Origin: Capitulum mitella
Lineage: Eukaryota > Arthropoda > Thecostraca > Pollicipedomorpha > Pollicipedidae
Direction of reading: 5' to 3'
Assembly (NCBI GenBank): GCA_030062745.1
Contig: CP099842.1
Span: 3,410,001-3,474,000, forward strand
Length of the DNA stretch: 64,000 nucleotides
Below the pieces are notes generated by a model. It made no database searches and was not told the DNA's origin. It was given only the letters and a program-made list of their open reading frames with translations. The position numbers and the translations under genes were made by a program. Position 1 is the first letter of the stretch, and the number at the start of each line of letters is the position of its first letter. This document shows positions 21,185-34,300 of the stretch, in pieces.

Positions 21185-22395
21185 CACTGCCGAACGAATG
21201 TTCTCCGAATATTCACGTAAGAGTGTCATACCGGCTGAATGTCATTCGATGCATAGTCACGTGAACTTTCTTCTAAGTCTCGGATGAACACCCGGCGAAC
21301 GCACAGAGATTAAAGGCGTAAATTCCAAAGATTCCAGCGCGTGATTTGTGTTCCATCACTTGCCCCAGGGAAACAGCACCCTCTCCGTGTGCGAGAACGG
21401 GTTCTCCGGCCCAGCGGACCTGTCGGGTGAAGCCTGGCGTGGATCGGCGTCACGCGGACGCTCACGGTGGTGCAACGACCGAGTTACGACACCGGAACTG
21501 CGAGGAGTCTGCCTCACGTTTCACTGCATGGCGCACACAGAGGGGTCTGTTTGTGTTTCTGCCTCCGCCCGGCGCCGGTCGGTCCGCCGGTCGTGCGTGT
21601 AATGGCGGCACGTGAGCTCTGGAGATCGTCCCCCCCCCCTCTTGCATCGGTCTCGCCACATTCCTGAACACGACAACCGAAGCTTGGCGCCCTTTCCACA
21701 GGTGAGAGTAGAAAGAAGATAGATGTTTTTATCAGATGTTGAAATGTGCATTGGCCCCTTGGTAATTTCTTTTACCTTTTCTGGAGCTGAGACCTATTGT
21801 GAACAATTTCAATTAATTGCGCGAAATCAACACCTTACATCTACTTTTTATCTCTGATGTTTCAAAGCACCTCAATAAGATTTCCAGAAGAACAACATTT
21901 TAAGTATCTCATCATAGTTGCAAAACGTGTCATCGCACCCCTGTTGGTGCGTAGCCACTTTCAACGGTTAATTTATGATCTCATTTACACTGTCAAGTCT
22001 AACGAATATTTATTACGAGCTCCCATTGGGACCACCACGCTGTTGAAAGTTGCAACGTGAGCTAGATGACAAAGATAAGAGGCAACCCCACAAGACAAAC
22101 GCCGAATGTATGCGTTAGCGCACATAATCATTAGAAACGCCACGGACAAAATGCGTGTGTTTGGCCCAATTACCTTTTTTAATTACTGAACACCTGTTTC
22201 CTCCACCCCTCTCAATTTCCATCGACCATGGTCGTCCATGTGTGAAAGTCGTTCTTTCTCCCCTCTCACGTATGCATTATGCAAAACGGGCTGACAGAAC
22301 ACCGGTGATTGGAAATTACAACGTTTCGTAGCACCAAAACGCCGGAAACTACAACGCCCAAACGTGTCAGACACCAAACGCGAGCACATTAAGGG
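21185..22395. other. Gene-free stretch
   Basis: A moderately GC-rich part at 21350-21660 carries overlapping frames but no recognisable protein. The rest is AT-rich with no visible structure. Confidence 0.3.
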
Positions 22396-22399
22396 ATTT

Positions 22400-24000
22400 G
22401 GCGATTTGGCCATTTGGGGAAACAAATGACGAGAGACTGTTGGGGTGTATGGTCAAAGAAAATTTTCCTGGAGAGAGTGAAAAAAACTGGCGCAAGTGAT
22501 CAAAAATTCAGGAAATGCCGAAAAATTGCTGAGAAAACGGCGTTTACTGGTGACGCCAGGCCACGGAAGGGGTTCCCGATCGTACCTCCGGGCTTTGCAG
22601 CTCTGGGCGCCACTCGACGGAAGCCTTGGTGAGCTAACACTAGGCTGTGGGCGACGGCAGGACGGAGGCGGCCTGCATGAGCAAGTAATACTTGTGAGCG
22701 TTTTATTCATCCTACACACGACTAGGGTAGTCTGGAGTGTAGATTGCACATGTGCAGTTTTCAGGGAGTTCGTCTGACTCCATCAAAAGCTACGGCGCCA
22801 CGAACTTTGGAGACTACGGCGTTAGGCAAATGAGGAGAAAACCTAGAAATCGAGGACAGTCAAGTGGCTGTAACTTGAAATTTTGGGACCATCACTCTGA
22901 AGTTTTGGCTTTAGACAGCGCACGTACATTGTCAACAGATGGACTGACCTTCAGACGAAAATCCTGCTTGCTACAGGGTGACGGCATATATTTGCGATGC
23001 TGAGAACGGACGCAGATGAAGCCATGGCGACTGCCTGCCCGACGACGGCTGCTGAGGCTTCAGAGGCCACATGCACGGCTCATTCCACTGCCTGCGTGGG
23101 ACCGAATAGTTCTGGAACTCCATTGAAGAGCGAAGGATGTCCACGACGTTCTCGTTGGAGACGTTTGCCAGCAGAGACAGCTGCGTCACGAGCTCAGACT
23201 CTCAGTCGATCAGACTCCGAGCGAGTCGCGCACGCGATCACTGAAGCCACAGTAGCCGTCGTCGAACAGAAAATTGCCAGGTTTTGTCTGTGTCATCCTT
23301 CCGCATCGCAAAATTATGCCGTCGTTCTGTAATATGCCCGTATGTTTGATCTGTATGATGCCCGTCTTTAAACATTAGTCCATCTGCTAAAATGTACGTA
23401 CTTTGTCTAAAGCCCAATGTCTGGCATAACATCTGTAACACTAGAAAATCATTCACAACGCTATTGACAAAGCTTAGTCCATAAATTCTGACAAAACAAC
23501 ATTGCGGAGTGATCGTCTGGGAAAAAAATCAAATCAAGCACCATAATCATTCTCGATTTCCAACTTTTTTACTCATTTACCTTATTCCGTATCCTCCAAC
23601 GTTCGTAGCACTTTAGCTTCTGATTGGTTCACACGAACTCCCTGAAAACTGCACACGTGTAATCTGCAACCCAGATTACCCCAGAAACATGAAGAATGAC
23701 TGAATAAAACGCTCGCTAGCATTACTTGCCGATGTACTGCCGCCTCCGTCCGGCCGCCGCAGGCTGCCTGGTGCTAGCTCACCGGGCCGCCGCTGAGCGG
23801 CACATGGAAACTGCAACGCCGGGAGTTACGGTCGGTATCATATTCCCTGGCCTGGCGTCATCGGTAAACGCTATTTTTTCGTCCCTCTTTAGCCATTTTA
23901 TTAAGATTGGACACGTGAACCACTTTTTATCGCTCTCCACGAAAAAATTATCATCACGATATACCTAGTGATCATCTGGGTAATTTGTACCCTTGCCAGC
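22400..24000. mobile_element. Foldback-like palindromic element, compact form
   Basis: The reverse complement of about 23210-24000 matches 22400-23200 almost along its whole length. Blocks in order on the left arm are GCGTTTAC, TGACGCCAGGCCA, GGTGAGCTA, GGACGGAGGCGGC, GCAAGTAAT, GAGCGTTTTATTCA, GTGCAGTTTTCAGGGAGTTC, TACGG, AAATGAG and GAAATCGAG. The centre lies near 23200. No transposase frame is present. Its arms are related to those at 58.2-58.6 and 61.4-61.8 kb, which makes it a repeat family and not a one-off duplication. Confidence 0.75.
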
Positions 24001-24004
24001 TTGG

Positions 24005-25320
24005 GGAAATCACGTACTGGAAGGCCATAAACCTGGTTCATCTTCACATTCAGCATCAGCCTGACAAACAAACCAGACAAAATGGCCTAATATAGCAATT
24101 CACGAGAACAGTATACATTTCACAATATAAGACTACATGTTTACTCCCTCGCTCTCCTCGGTTGCACGTAGCCCGTATGAGCTATCAGCCGGCTTCGATG
24201 AGGAAAAGTTCACCGCAGAATCGGACTGCCGGACGGCTCTGGAAACGTGATAGGAGCCGCCTAGTCACGGGCACCTCGGGCGAAGCCATTTCAGCCGGTC
24301 AGAAGTGAGAGGACCAGGGTCGGAAACAGGCACCGTTCCCTCCGTGTGTAATGAGGTCACGACATTCCGGCCCAAGCGTTCCTCTGCGGCCTCGCGCGCA
24401 CTCCGACATCCATTTGCCCGCAACTCGCATGAATGAAAACTTTTAGGACAGAAGTGCAGTATGCTCGACGATGGATTATGCATGCTTGACATGAAGTATA
24501 TGACGTCCTAAGAGGAATTCGACATGGGACAATATCCTGCAGTCGTCTTATACGATTTGAATTATCATGAGCATGTGATGGTGTTATATAATATGCACGT
24601 ATAGGCGAAAATGTGTCTCGGAAATATCGCGCACATTGGCCGTACTAAGGGGATCAAAGAGGCGGCCAGGCGCCTGTGACATGGACTAAGTGGACATGGA
24701 CTAACATGGATGACATGGATAGGCTAAATGAACTAAGAACACTTACTTCAGCCAAACCGTTACCGCTACAAACTGTGATTGTGAATCAATAAGATTGCGA
24801 ATCTGCAGACTTTGAATCAATACGGCATCATGTACCTGGACTCTGATATTGGTTTCTGACCTGAAACTTAAACATCACTTTTTTGCTCAGTGCACATCGG
24901 TTATTAACATTGATCATATCAACATCAACGGTGGATTAGTTGGTTTTTTGACATTTGCCTTTTTCTGGGCCAGAAAATATTGGTGGACAACAGTTTTGAT
25001 CAGGCATTCTAAAAAGGAAAACTCCAAAATCCGAAGTGGGCGTGCTTTTTAATGTGCGCCATACACATTTATAAATATTGAGCCCACTCAAAACGCAACA
25101 GGACGCATCCTGTTGTAACATAGCCTATGCCACAAGGAACTGATTACCGGGACATGTGGCAGTAAATCTGTCCCGCTTCTCGCAGAAGATCATGAGACAG
25201 CTTTGAAACCCAAGCAAGCAAACAGGCATTCAGAAATGCAAATTGGTGCCGTTTGTTGGAGTGCGTTCTTTCACCCCGTCTGAATTGAGCTTGAACACAT
25301 CTTGAGATACAGAGATCACC
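24005..25320. other. Gene-free stretch
   Basis: No conserved frame, repeat or RNA gene was seen. Confidence 0.35.
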
Positions 25321-25408
25321 AGTAAGAGAGAGCGAAGATGGAGTGAGAGAGAGAGAGAGAAAATGGAGATGGGAAGGAGAGAGAGAGGGGGAGAGAGAGA
25401 TGGAGAAA
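25321..25408. repeat. GA-rich microsatellite
   Basis: Long runs of GA dinucleotides are interrupted by short G and A variants. The serine/leucine-rich reverse-strand frames here result from the repeat. Confidence 0.85.
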
Positions 25409-25769
25409 GCATTATCATTATGACCCATCTTTACACGTGTCACGCATAGCGCCTGTTTTCCATAATTCTCTGCGACGCGGCGGGCACCGAAAGATACGAT
25501 TTCATTGAAAACGAGGCCTTCATGTTCATTGCCCCAACCGAACCATCATTGAAAGTGAGGGTAATCGTTGTGAGGTAAAACCATTTGATATCGGAGTGAT
25601 TCATTATTCCAACAAGCAGCGATGAACCAACAGTACATAATGGATTACGTACAGAGGCGGCAGAAGGTTTTCAGAATTGCAGGAGCAGAGGTTGTCTTCT
25701 AAGCTGTCTCTTCGTTCATCACAACTAAGCTAATGCCACATTTTCCTATTCTAAAACACAGATGCCTCG

Positions 25770-25806
25770 CTGCCACCCCCCCCCCCCAGCGGCGCCGCCA
25801 CTGATC
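25770..25806 (-). repeat. Single terminus of a hAT-like or MITE element
   Basis: On the minus strand the sequence reads CAGTGGCGGCGCCGCTGG followed by a long G run, a common form of invertebrate element end. I could not find a matching partner end nearby, so this is probably a truncated copy. Confidence 0.35.
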
Positions 25807-25809
25807 AGG

Positions 25810-28745
25810 ATCATTTCTGGACGTGTTCTGACGGACGGTGGTGTTTGAGTCAGACGATTTATTGTCGGAGAGCTCCTCTGTTACCGTATCCTCCGTACCC
25901 GTTGGCGGTGCCCTGTGCCGTCTTAGTAGACACCATGACTCCAGGTCACCAGTAAATCACCTCAGAAGTCTAAGGCAGCGAATGCCTTGATATCCCCAGA
26001 CCATCGGCGAAGGTTATAGTAACATGAAATTACAGCAGCTCCTGGTCTCTTCAGAGGCAAGAACGGAGAGCAGGCCAAAGGTCGCTGAAGTTACGTTTGC
26101 TTGATGTTAAAGTATGCTAACTATTAATCATATTGTAGAAGAAACTGCACGGCGTTAGGCTACGCACCAGTGTCTTACGCCGTGTAATTTCCGCTTTAAG
26201 CAGAGCCTCTGAAATCGATGGCGCGTTCCCCTACGCCCCAGTCCAGAAAACTTGACTGGCCGACTTCCGGCCTCCGTCGGTTCGGAACTGTTCAGTACCG
26301 AGGCGAGCCGGCTGAGTGGAGCGCGTGCCGCGGCCGAAACCCTCAGGACGGTGTGGGCCGACGCTGACCTTCGAGCCCGCGTTGCGTAATGCAGTCGCAC
26401 TGAGTGGCCGGATTAATAGGCTTTCCTTTCGGGCCGCATCGCATCGGCGCCGCAGGACTGATGGTTGCCATGTCGGCAAACCGGCGCGCGCCGCAGTAGG
26501 CGTGCCAATGACGTCACCCGCCTCGGGTGTGGGCAGGCAACGATGATGAAGCGAACTGGTGCAGCCAGTGTGTTAATGAGTGAGGTAACGCGGAGTGGGA
26601 TTCACAGCACATTGCCGAGTCGCACGCAGACGGGAAGTGATGAGGCAGCTGGAACTGTCGCGGGCACGGCTCTGCTGGGTTGACCGAGCTCAGCGCTATT
26701 TCCGATAATTGCCCAATTTAGGCCGGGAAAATATGGAGAGTGTAGGCGCTCGCACTCTGCGATTTCTACCCCACCCCAATTGTCTGGCTGGCCGCGTCCA
26801 AACTGACATCGGACCGGGCGGGGTACCCAGACAGGAACACGTCTCGAGGAGGCCGCATAGCTAACCATGGGCGATGCATCGCAAGTTTTATCCGACCGGG
26901 TCGCTGTTAAAAAAAAAGGGCGTATCAGGTGTTCTGCTATGTTGTACTTAAGACGCTGCGTTATTTTTGTCGAGATGTGCGGGTTTGGGTATGCATCGAG
27001 TGACTTGTGTCATGGTGTGCTTCTGGCAATCACGAATGAGGCCTGCTTTTTTGCAATAACAGGTGAAGGCCTGGGTGTTTTAAATATCATGAAAAGGCTT
27101 AGGCTCTGATACCCAGCTAGCCCATACTGAATGAGTATCACCGATGGAAGTCAAGTAAAAGACACCGGTTTTCATCACTGCCATCAAGGCGTTATTGCTC
27201 AACCATACGCATGGCGTTTTCCTTTCAACCGTTACATTAATGCTAGAACCAGATGTGACAGTATCTGTTTATGCCGTCAGGCATCAACAATTCAAGAAGA
27301 TAACAACCTCGTGCCCTGCGAGAGATCTAGTTCACGATGTTCCTCTCGGTTTCGCATCAGTGCTGTCCGTTGCATCAATGCCGCCGAGTAAAACCATTAT
27401 TGCCGCGTCGCTGGTGTCCTTTCGACTACCTGACTTTGGAAAACATGCACTCGTCAGCACCAGTCAGGTAGCAGATTAGGCAGCATCATCATCAACCAGG
27501 ATTGTCGAAAGAGCGAAATTGCTTCTCGCGCTCTCCCTTCCCTCTTCCTCAGCCCATCATCGACAAAAGAAGACAACTAGCCCGAGTTTGGACGCCCCAC
27601 CCGGTCCTCGCTTCCTTTCAGTGCCAGCAATGGGCTATTGTTCTCAAGACGATTGATTGGAAGCGTTGACGGGTTACGCGACATCTCTGGGTCAGACGCG
27701 TTTCAGGAGAACGGCCGTCCCCATGATGACCTCCGACTAGTGGATTAGGTGTTCCCGCCGGACGTGAGGTCTCAGGAGATGTAAAAATGTTACTGTGGTG
27801 GTGATTGTACTGCACTGCACTGATTTTGCATTCGAATTGTATTGACTGTATGCGTGTGCGTGGTGAGGCAACCTACGTCGTAAACTTGACGGGGCTGGTA
27901 GCTTCTCAGCCAGTTTCAATGAAAAATTAACAAACATTTGAGGGAAGCCGACGTCCAAACCTTTCGTTGGTGTCCTCCCTGTCACCGGCCAAGGATTGGG
28001 CGGGTGCTCCGAAATAGAACCTTGCCGCCACCAGCTCATAAGCTACCAAAATACAGTGAACAAAAAACACCGCCGGGCCATGACTCACACCCAAAACTGT
28101 TTCATATTTTTGACGTAGGTCATTTGGGCAAAGATGCTCATGCAAAGAGGAGTCAAATACTTGAATGGTTTAACTGTCTGCTCGTTGGCCAACAACTGAC
28201 TGGGAGAGGGGCGTTTGGCTCCCCACTCTTTCTCCGTCGTATAACGCCGTAACCAAATGGCTCTGCGCTGTCACATTTTCAACAGCCTTCGGTGCTTTAT
28301 TTGCGAACAGTTTGTCGAGAATATTAAAGAGGCTGTCATGGATCACGTGGAAATGATGTCATGTCGATAATAATCCTTAATGATTTCGCCTTTTAGTTAA
28401 CCTACTCCCCATCGACACATTGGTGCTGCGAGACGGTCGACAGTGCGCGGTATGTCTGAAAATGTCTTGGGAAACCAGTGTAGACCACCGATGGCCTCAC
28501 ACTGGGCAAGTATATATCAGATATGTAAGACAGGGCGAATATACAAATTGCGCTTTTCGGAAGGTAGTGCCAATCTACGTCTCAAAACCATCTGTAACAG
28601 CCATTCAAAGATTGTCTTGTACAAACGCGAGTAGTTAAAACCACTTTATGCACCTTCATGGGTTTGTAGAGCTTAATAGCTTAATAAAGCACATCAGGTT
28701 TATTTCAAACCATGATATAATGGATAAATCAATATATAGCATGAA
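25810..28745. other. Gene-free stretch
   Basis: A GC-rich patch at 26200-26560 has open frames on both strands and no motif. The remainder shows nothing that can be supported as a gene or repeat. Confidence 0.3.
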
Positions 28746-28749
28746 CTAC

Positions 28750-28905
28750 AGGGGCGTAGCCGGGATTTTCTTGGGGAGAGGGAGCTCAGTATGAACTGCA
28801 ATTAGTCGAGAACCGTCTGCTGGAAAGACGATGTGTAGTGGTTTTCACCAAAAATGTGGGCCTGAGGGGGACGGCCCCCTTGGCAGCCCCGTTAATGACC
28901 TAGGT
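28750..28905. mobile_element. Short MITE-like element
   Basis: The left end reads CAGGGGCGTAGCCGGGATTT followed by a G-rich tract; the right part reads GGGGGACGGCCCCCTTGG then CAGCCCCGTTA, a degraded inverse of the left end. Elements starting CAGGGGCGTAGCC are frequent in invertebrate genomes. The interior is about 150 bp and non-coding. The right boundary is uncertain. Confidence 0.4.
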
Positions 28906-28909
28906 TGAA

Positions 28910-31060
28910 GTCATGATTCTTTTCAGGCAAATGTGTATGGGTATCTTTATACGTATTTTGTCATTAAATGGTATGTGATCTGCACTTTGTTCATAGAACG
29001 TTTTTCATAGAACTTTCAGATCGATCAAACTGATGCCATCTGTAGCACCAGAAATTATCTTGAGGTCCAGAATGCTGCATGCTTGAAAATGGCCGTGTCA
29101 TAATGCGCAACCGAGTGTCCGGGATGGCATCATCGAAGGTAAACGATCATCGTTTGAATCAACCAGATTGGTTCATGGGTTGCAGAGTTGTTGAGAAGGG
29201 CACCTGGTGCCCCCATCCTACTTCACCCTGCATATGAAAGTGGCTGATATATTCCAGGAAGTGTCGAATTAAGACCGCTTTCGATTCCGTCAAACGCACT
29301 GTACTTTTATTTCCAGTAAAAAGCTTAACAAGAAAGGACCGGTGGAATACGAACGCACTAGATTTACCTTTTTTGCGTAAAACGACATAAAACTTAGATA
29401 TCGATTACGTATATTGTAAATATCCTTAAACACCTGCTCTCCGACGTCATCGGTGTAACGGCTTTCAATGGTCGCCGTGCATCACTGTACGGCGTCAAAA
29501 TGCAAACAAATGATTGGAACAACGGCAGAAAAGTTTGGTACCATTAATAGCCAATTATTTTATCGTCGCTGAATTACTTTAATCTATGCTATCGTTTATA
29601 CCTAGACTTAAATTATTCTTCGCAAAGTTACATCAACCTCGAGGTTACAACTGCTGGAGCGTTTGTTATCAATCACAGCCGGCGAAACCATGCGGCATAT
29701 CCATAATAATTAATCGCCGAGGTTAAGAAGAGCCCAGCTGTTGTTTCGTGAGCCTGTGGATCTTGATTATGCGTTCCGGTGATGGTGGCTGGGACGTGTC
29801 TTTCAGGCGACGCCACAGGCACGCCTGCCCCGAAATCGAAAGTGACGAGGAACTCTGAAATCCGACCTAGGGCGCGAGGAGTTTGATTGTGATCGGTGAA
29901 ACCGGAAATTACTGCTAGCTCGGGAGAACAGTAATGCGGTTATTAGAATAACTTGAGTGGCATTGAGCGCACGTTACAATGACTCCAGCTTTCAGAGGGT
30001 TACTGGTAAGCGCATGTCTGTGATTTGTGGTTGTTGCCAAATATTGGCCTAAGATGTGTATCACAATCCATTAAACTTTTAGCTGTCGGTTAAATATTCG
30101 TAATCATATGCAATTCACTATCAGTCAGTTCGTTGCAATGATGACATCAAAATTGGTTTGGTCATAGTACTAACCCTATTTTGAATCGAGTTCCAGATAT
30201 ATTTATTTTCTTTGTTTATTTGGAGTTTGTAGAACGTTTTATCACGACAAATGGTTTGATGCCAAAGGTTTACTTTTGCTACTTGTTCCTAAATGTGTTT
30301 TTATTAAGACCAATTTTTTGTTTACATGTATGCGCGTAAAGACATGCAGTTTTTGCTGCGAGGACTTTTTCTGGCCTACTATGAACAGCAAGGTATACCT
30401 GCATTTGGATATGCCTACACTATGTATCACTAAGAAGCCTTCCAGTGATGAGTGGTACTGCAGAAAATATAAGAGAGACAACAGCATTGTTCCTGCTATG
30501 TTTCTACCTTCAATGAAGCGAAGTGATATGAAAGAATGTGTATAAGGTTGGCGAGTAGTTTTCAGACTGTTTAGCATTTTGGCGCCGACAACTGGCTTGG
30601 ACATAACAACTGGCTTGGACTGAATTCTTGCCGCACGGTTATTCCAGAGCAATGGAACTACATTAAGGATGATGCCCCCTTTCCAATGTTTGGAATCTTG
30701 ACATTATTGACGTTCTTTGACAATCTTGACTTATGACGTTACTTGGAAGGAATGGGCACGTAAATTGCTTTTGCTCTTGCCTCCTTTTTTCCCTTCTCGG
30801 GATGCTATGTCTTCTTGACATGCAAACTGTAAGGCTTTGTCTGATTCACGTCATAATTCGTATAGACCCCGAAATGGAATGTTCTTTTAATATCAGGGAC
30901 GTTTCGGTACCAAGTAGGTGTTTATCAGATATTTGGTAGTTATCTGCATCTTCGTACCTTTGAAAAACCTGACAGATTCTTTCCAACCTGAAATGACGCC
31001 CGCGGCACATGAAACAGCATGACAAATTTTGTTACCTCTCCTAAAACAACGAATTCCGTT
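28910..31060. other. Gene-free stretch upstream of the large secreted-protein gene
   Basis: No conserved frame is visible. The part next to 31060 may contain upstream control sequence for the gene that starts at 31351. Confidence 0.35.
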
Positions 31061-31108
31061 CCCCGGGATATAATCAAAGAGATTGTGGCGGCCCGTATAG
31101 GGCCTGCC

Positions 31109-31140
31109 TTATAAGACGGCCCGTGGCCGGAGGACAGTGT
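31109..31140 (+). promoter_or_regulatory. Candidate core promoter (TATAAG and CAGT initiator)
   Basis: TTATAAG at 31109-31115 lies about 26 bases before the A of an ACAGTG motif (31134-31139), a partial match to the arthropod TCAGT initiator. A start near 31136 would give a 5' UTR of about 215 nt before the ATG at 31351. A second TATAA at 31069-31073 is an alternative. Confidence 0.4.
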
Positions 31141-31350
31141 TTAGTTGGCCGTCGCCGGTCGTGGGAGAGAAAGTGTCGGCGCTCGCCGCCGGCTCGGAGG
31201 CTGGTGCGCCGGTGGAAGGTGAATCTGCCCACTGGGGGCGCAGTGCGCACAGAGACGGCGGCCGGCGCGCCAACTGGACGCTCAGGCCCGCGGAGCAGCT
31301 GATCTCTGAGCAGGGGGCGCGTGACCGGCGAGTGGCGTGACTGGACCACC

Positions 31351-31368
31351 ATGAAGTGCCTGTACTGG
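31351..31368 (+). CDS. Exon 1 of the large secreted protein (start of signal peptide)
   Basis: ATGAAGTGCCTGTACTGG encodes MKCLYW and is followed at once by a strong donor, GTGAGT, at 31369-31374. It ends in phase 0, matching exon 2. The bases before the ATG (GGACCACC) are a good start context. I chose it because the lysine after Met and the partial hydrophobic stretch are completed into a full signal peptide by exon 2. Confidence 0.6.
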
Positions 31369-34300
31369 GTGAGTCATCGACGGAGGCCTCGGACGTCGCG
31401 TGACCTCTTTGAAAAAATCGTTAATGTTTTTAGTGTTTGCTGCATACGACATTCTTTTATAACATATTAATGTTTTCTTTTAAATTCGTGATGAATGTTT
31501 GCAGAGCATAACTGATCTACTCTTGAGTCTAAAAGTATTTTCCTTTCCGAGAAGCTTGCAGTATTTTGCAGACATGCAGTTGTAACAAAGCATTGTCTAC
31601 AAGAATTGAATATCCAAATTGGCGTCGTTAGTCATGTGTGGATGAAAAACGTAGTTCATTCATAAGACAACTTCTTTTCCACCAGTACCGTTCATACCAC
31701 AACTTAAACCAATGAGTACAAACTGTTTCGTCCGTATTGCTCGTGAACTAGAAGAGTAGCAGGCACGCTGCCGTGGCTACTGGGTATTATTTCATGATAT
31801 CTGTGGGTCTGGTCGTAAATTTTATTACCTTATTTTCCCGCCGAAAAAAAAACAACGATCGTACGGAAACATTCAAGGTCCAGTTATTCACCACTCGATC
31901 TGATAACCTGTCAGTTTTTGTTTTAGTTTCCGGGGATTAATAACTAACTACGCGGCTTATGCTGCTCTTTCAATCATTGCTCAGTACGTCACTACTAAAT
32001 CCTCAAACACACCGCAAGTACGCACGAACGAACACGGATATTGTTCAGTTCCAAGTGTAACGCATCGCAGCCCCGTTTAAGCTTTCTCCTGCATCAGAAG
32101 ATTCATATAATTGCTGTCTGTCCGCAATGTATGCCGTTAGCCCACTGCCTCATTCGTCACAGTCGAATGCCTTGAGCGAATGCCGTCGCTGGGCATGACT
32201 GCGTCCCTCCGGCTAAACGGCCACAGATGTCCATCACTGCCGACACGTGCTCCTGTCGTCCGGCCGGCCGCCGTACCGCTTCAGAGCTGGGAGGGGGATG
32301 ATCATGTTCCGTTCCGGTGGATCCCCTGGGTCGCCGTCATCTGGCGGTTACGACACGCGGCCGCGGCCAGCCGGAACCGGCGGACAGCGCCGACAAAACC
32401 TCCCGCGACTGCTCACGACGCCGGCCCGTCCTCACGATCCGCGGCCTACCGCCGGCGACCATCGCTGTGACCAACAGCAGGCGCGAACAGCGTGACGGGG
32501 GGGGGGGGCTGGATGGACCTCCCGTGTGCGTCGGTTCCGCCGGCCGCGTCGATGCGGTCGAGTTCGTACGCACGGCTCAGCGCGGGTAGCGACATTTAGT
32601 GGCCTTGACTTACTTCACACCCGGCTGCTCGGATATCGACTCGTCTCCATTCATTAGGGATGCCATCGGCGACCGTGGAAAGGACTCGGGTGTTTGTAAT
32701 AGAGCGAGGCGATGGATGGTCTTTTCACGAACGTGTCTCGTTACATTCCCATCGATAAGTGTAGTTATGAACGCTAAATGGCGCACAGAAGTCGAATGAT
32801 TTATCGATTTATGACAACGTTCTCAGTTAGCATCTAATCAAACGCACTTAATATTGCGTTAAGGACTAAAGCTGAGAAAAAATGGCGTGGCAGACAATGT
32901 CGTAACTTGCGGAATTCACTTTCATTTGTAGGCAATTCAGTTCCAAAGAGATTAATGGTTACGCTAGGCCTTGATTTCTTTGATAAATATTCATGTTCAT
33001 AAAGCATGCAAGCTCTTGTATTTAGGATCATGGTTTTGTTCGATCCACTTATGCGCTTAATTGCCCCAGTCGTTAGATCCGCCGGAAAGACGCAGGTAAA
33101 AACCTGGCGTGCCCTCGTGCACTTGACAGGCCCTCACGTGCCGTACCGCACGTTATCACGTGGCCCTGTTCTGGCGAGCAACGAGCAGTAACGACCTTTC
33201 TTCCCACCCCGATCGACTGAGCTATAGGTTCATTATTCGCTCGGACGGCTCCGACCAGTTGGTGTAGGAGTGGAAGGCGCCATACGTTCACTTTCCTTTT
33301 CGTTCAGAGAATACAAAGCGCCGCTGCTCTTTGATACGGTCCCTGAGCGAGAGTTTTAGCGGGAGTAACCTGAGACTGTACAACGTGCTGGTACACGAAG
33401 ATGTATGTACAATTCATCTGCTGTGCCATTTCTGTCATCATAAGACTGGAGACGGAAGGTGTCTCAGATTAATAGCATTTGATGTTTCTAAAACTTTAAT
33501 GTAAATGTGGTCGATAAAGGCTAGGTTAAGAATGGTTAAGCCATAGATCAACAACTGCCGTGAAGTTCTCAAGCCACCAGAGCTTTCAACGTCAGCAAAG
33601 CAGCTCAGGGAAGCTTGGTGTCCTTTCCGGCATGGACGCTGTGTGACGTTGATCCGCTCGATTTCACTCCAGTCCATGCCTCCATGGTAGCACGTGCCAC
33701 CACGGAGCCTCACGTGGCGGCACGTGCCGCGACCGGCAGTTTCTTCATTCGTTCGACCCGACCCGAATCGTTTACGGCGCGGCCGTGGCGGATACCTCAC
33801 TTCCGCCGTCACTGGAGGCAGCCTGTCGCCACCGCCCTCACGGCTTTCACGGTCTGACGGGCGTCAAAGGCGGCGTGCCCTCGTCCACGTACGACCGACC
33901 CTGATGAGCCCCACGGTCGGAACGGACAGACGACGGAGCGTACGAATCGTTCACTTGGAACGGGCCGAAGCGTCGTTTTCTCTCTAGTGGAACGACGATG
34001 CCGTGATGTTGTGCGCGATGCCGCGGTCTGGAAAACTAGGCACGTGATCACGAAGAACAGAGTATTGCACCCCCTGACGTTGATACAAGTTGCGGTTTAT
34101 TTGAGGAAATGTGGAAAACGTGGCAGCAATTGGTGCAAAATCAAATATTACACCGAAAAGTTACCCCGTGAAAATGCATGGTAACGTTACTTAAATGTTT
34201 TAGAAATCTCGAACCGCTGCAGACAGGGTTCCTTAGCAAGTGATGCCACGCAATGGGTTTTGGTTTCCAATCTGCTTCCTTTGAAAATAATCAGTGTTTT

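Noticed and set aside
21346..21660. GC-rich segment with an acceptor-like CCCCAG and frames on both strands
   Set aside because: No donor in a sensible position, no motif, and no partner exon.
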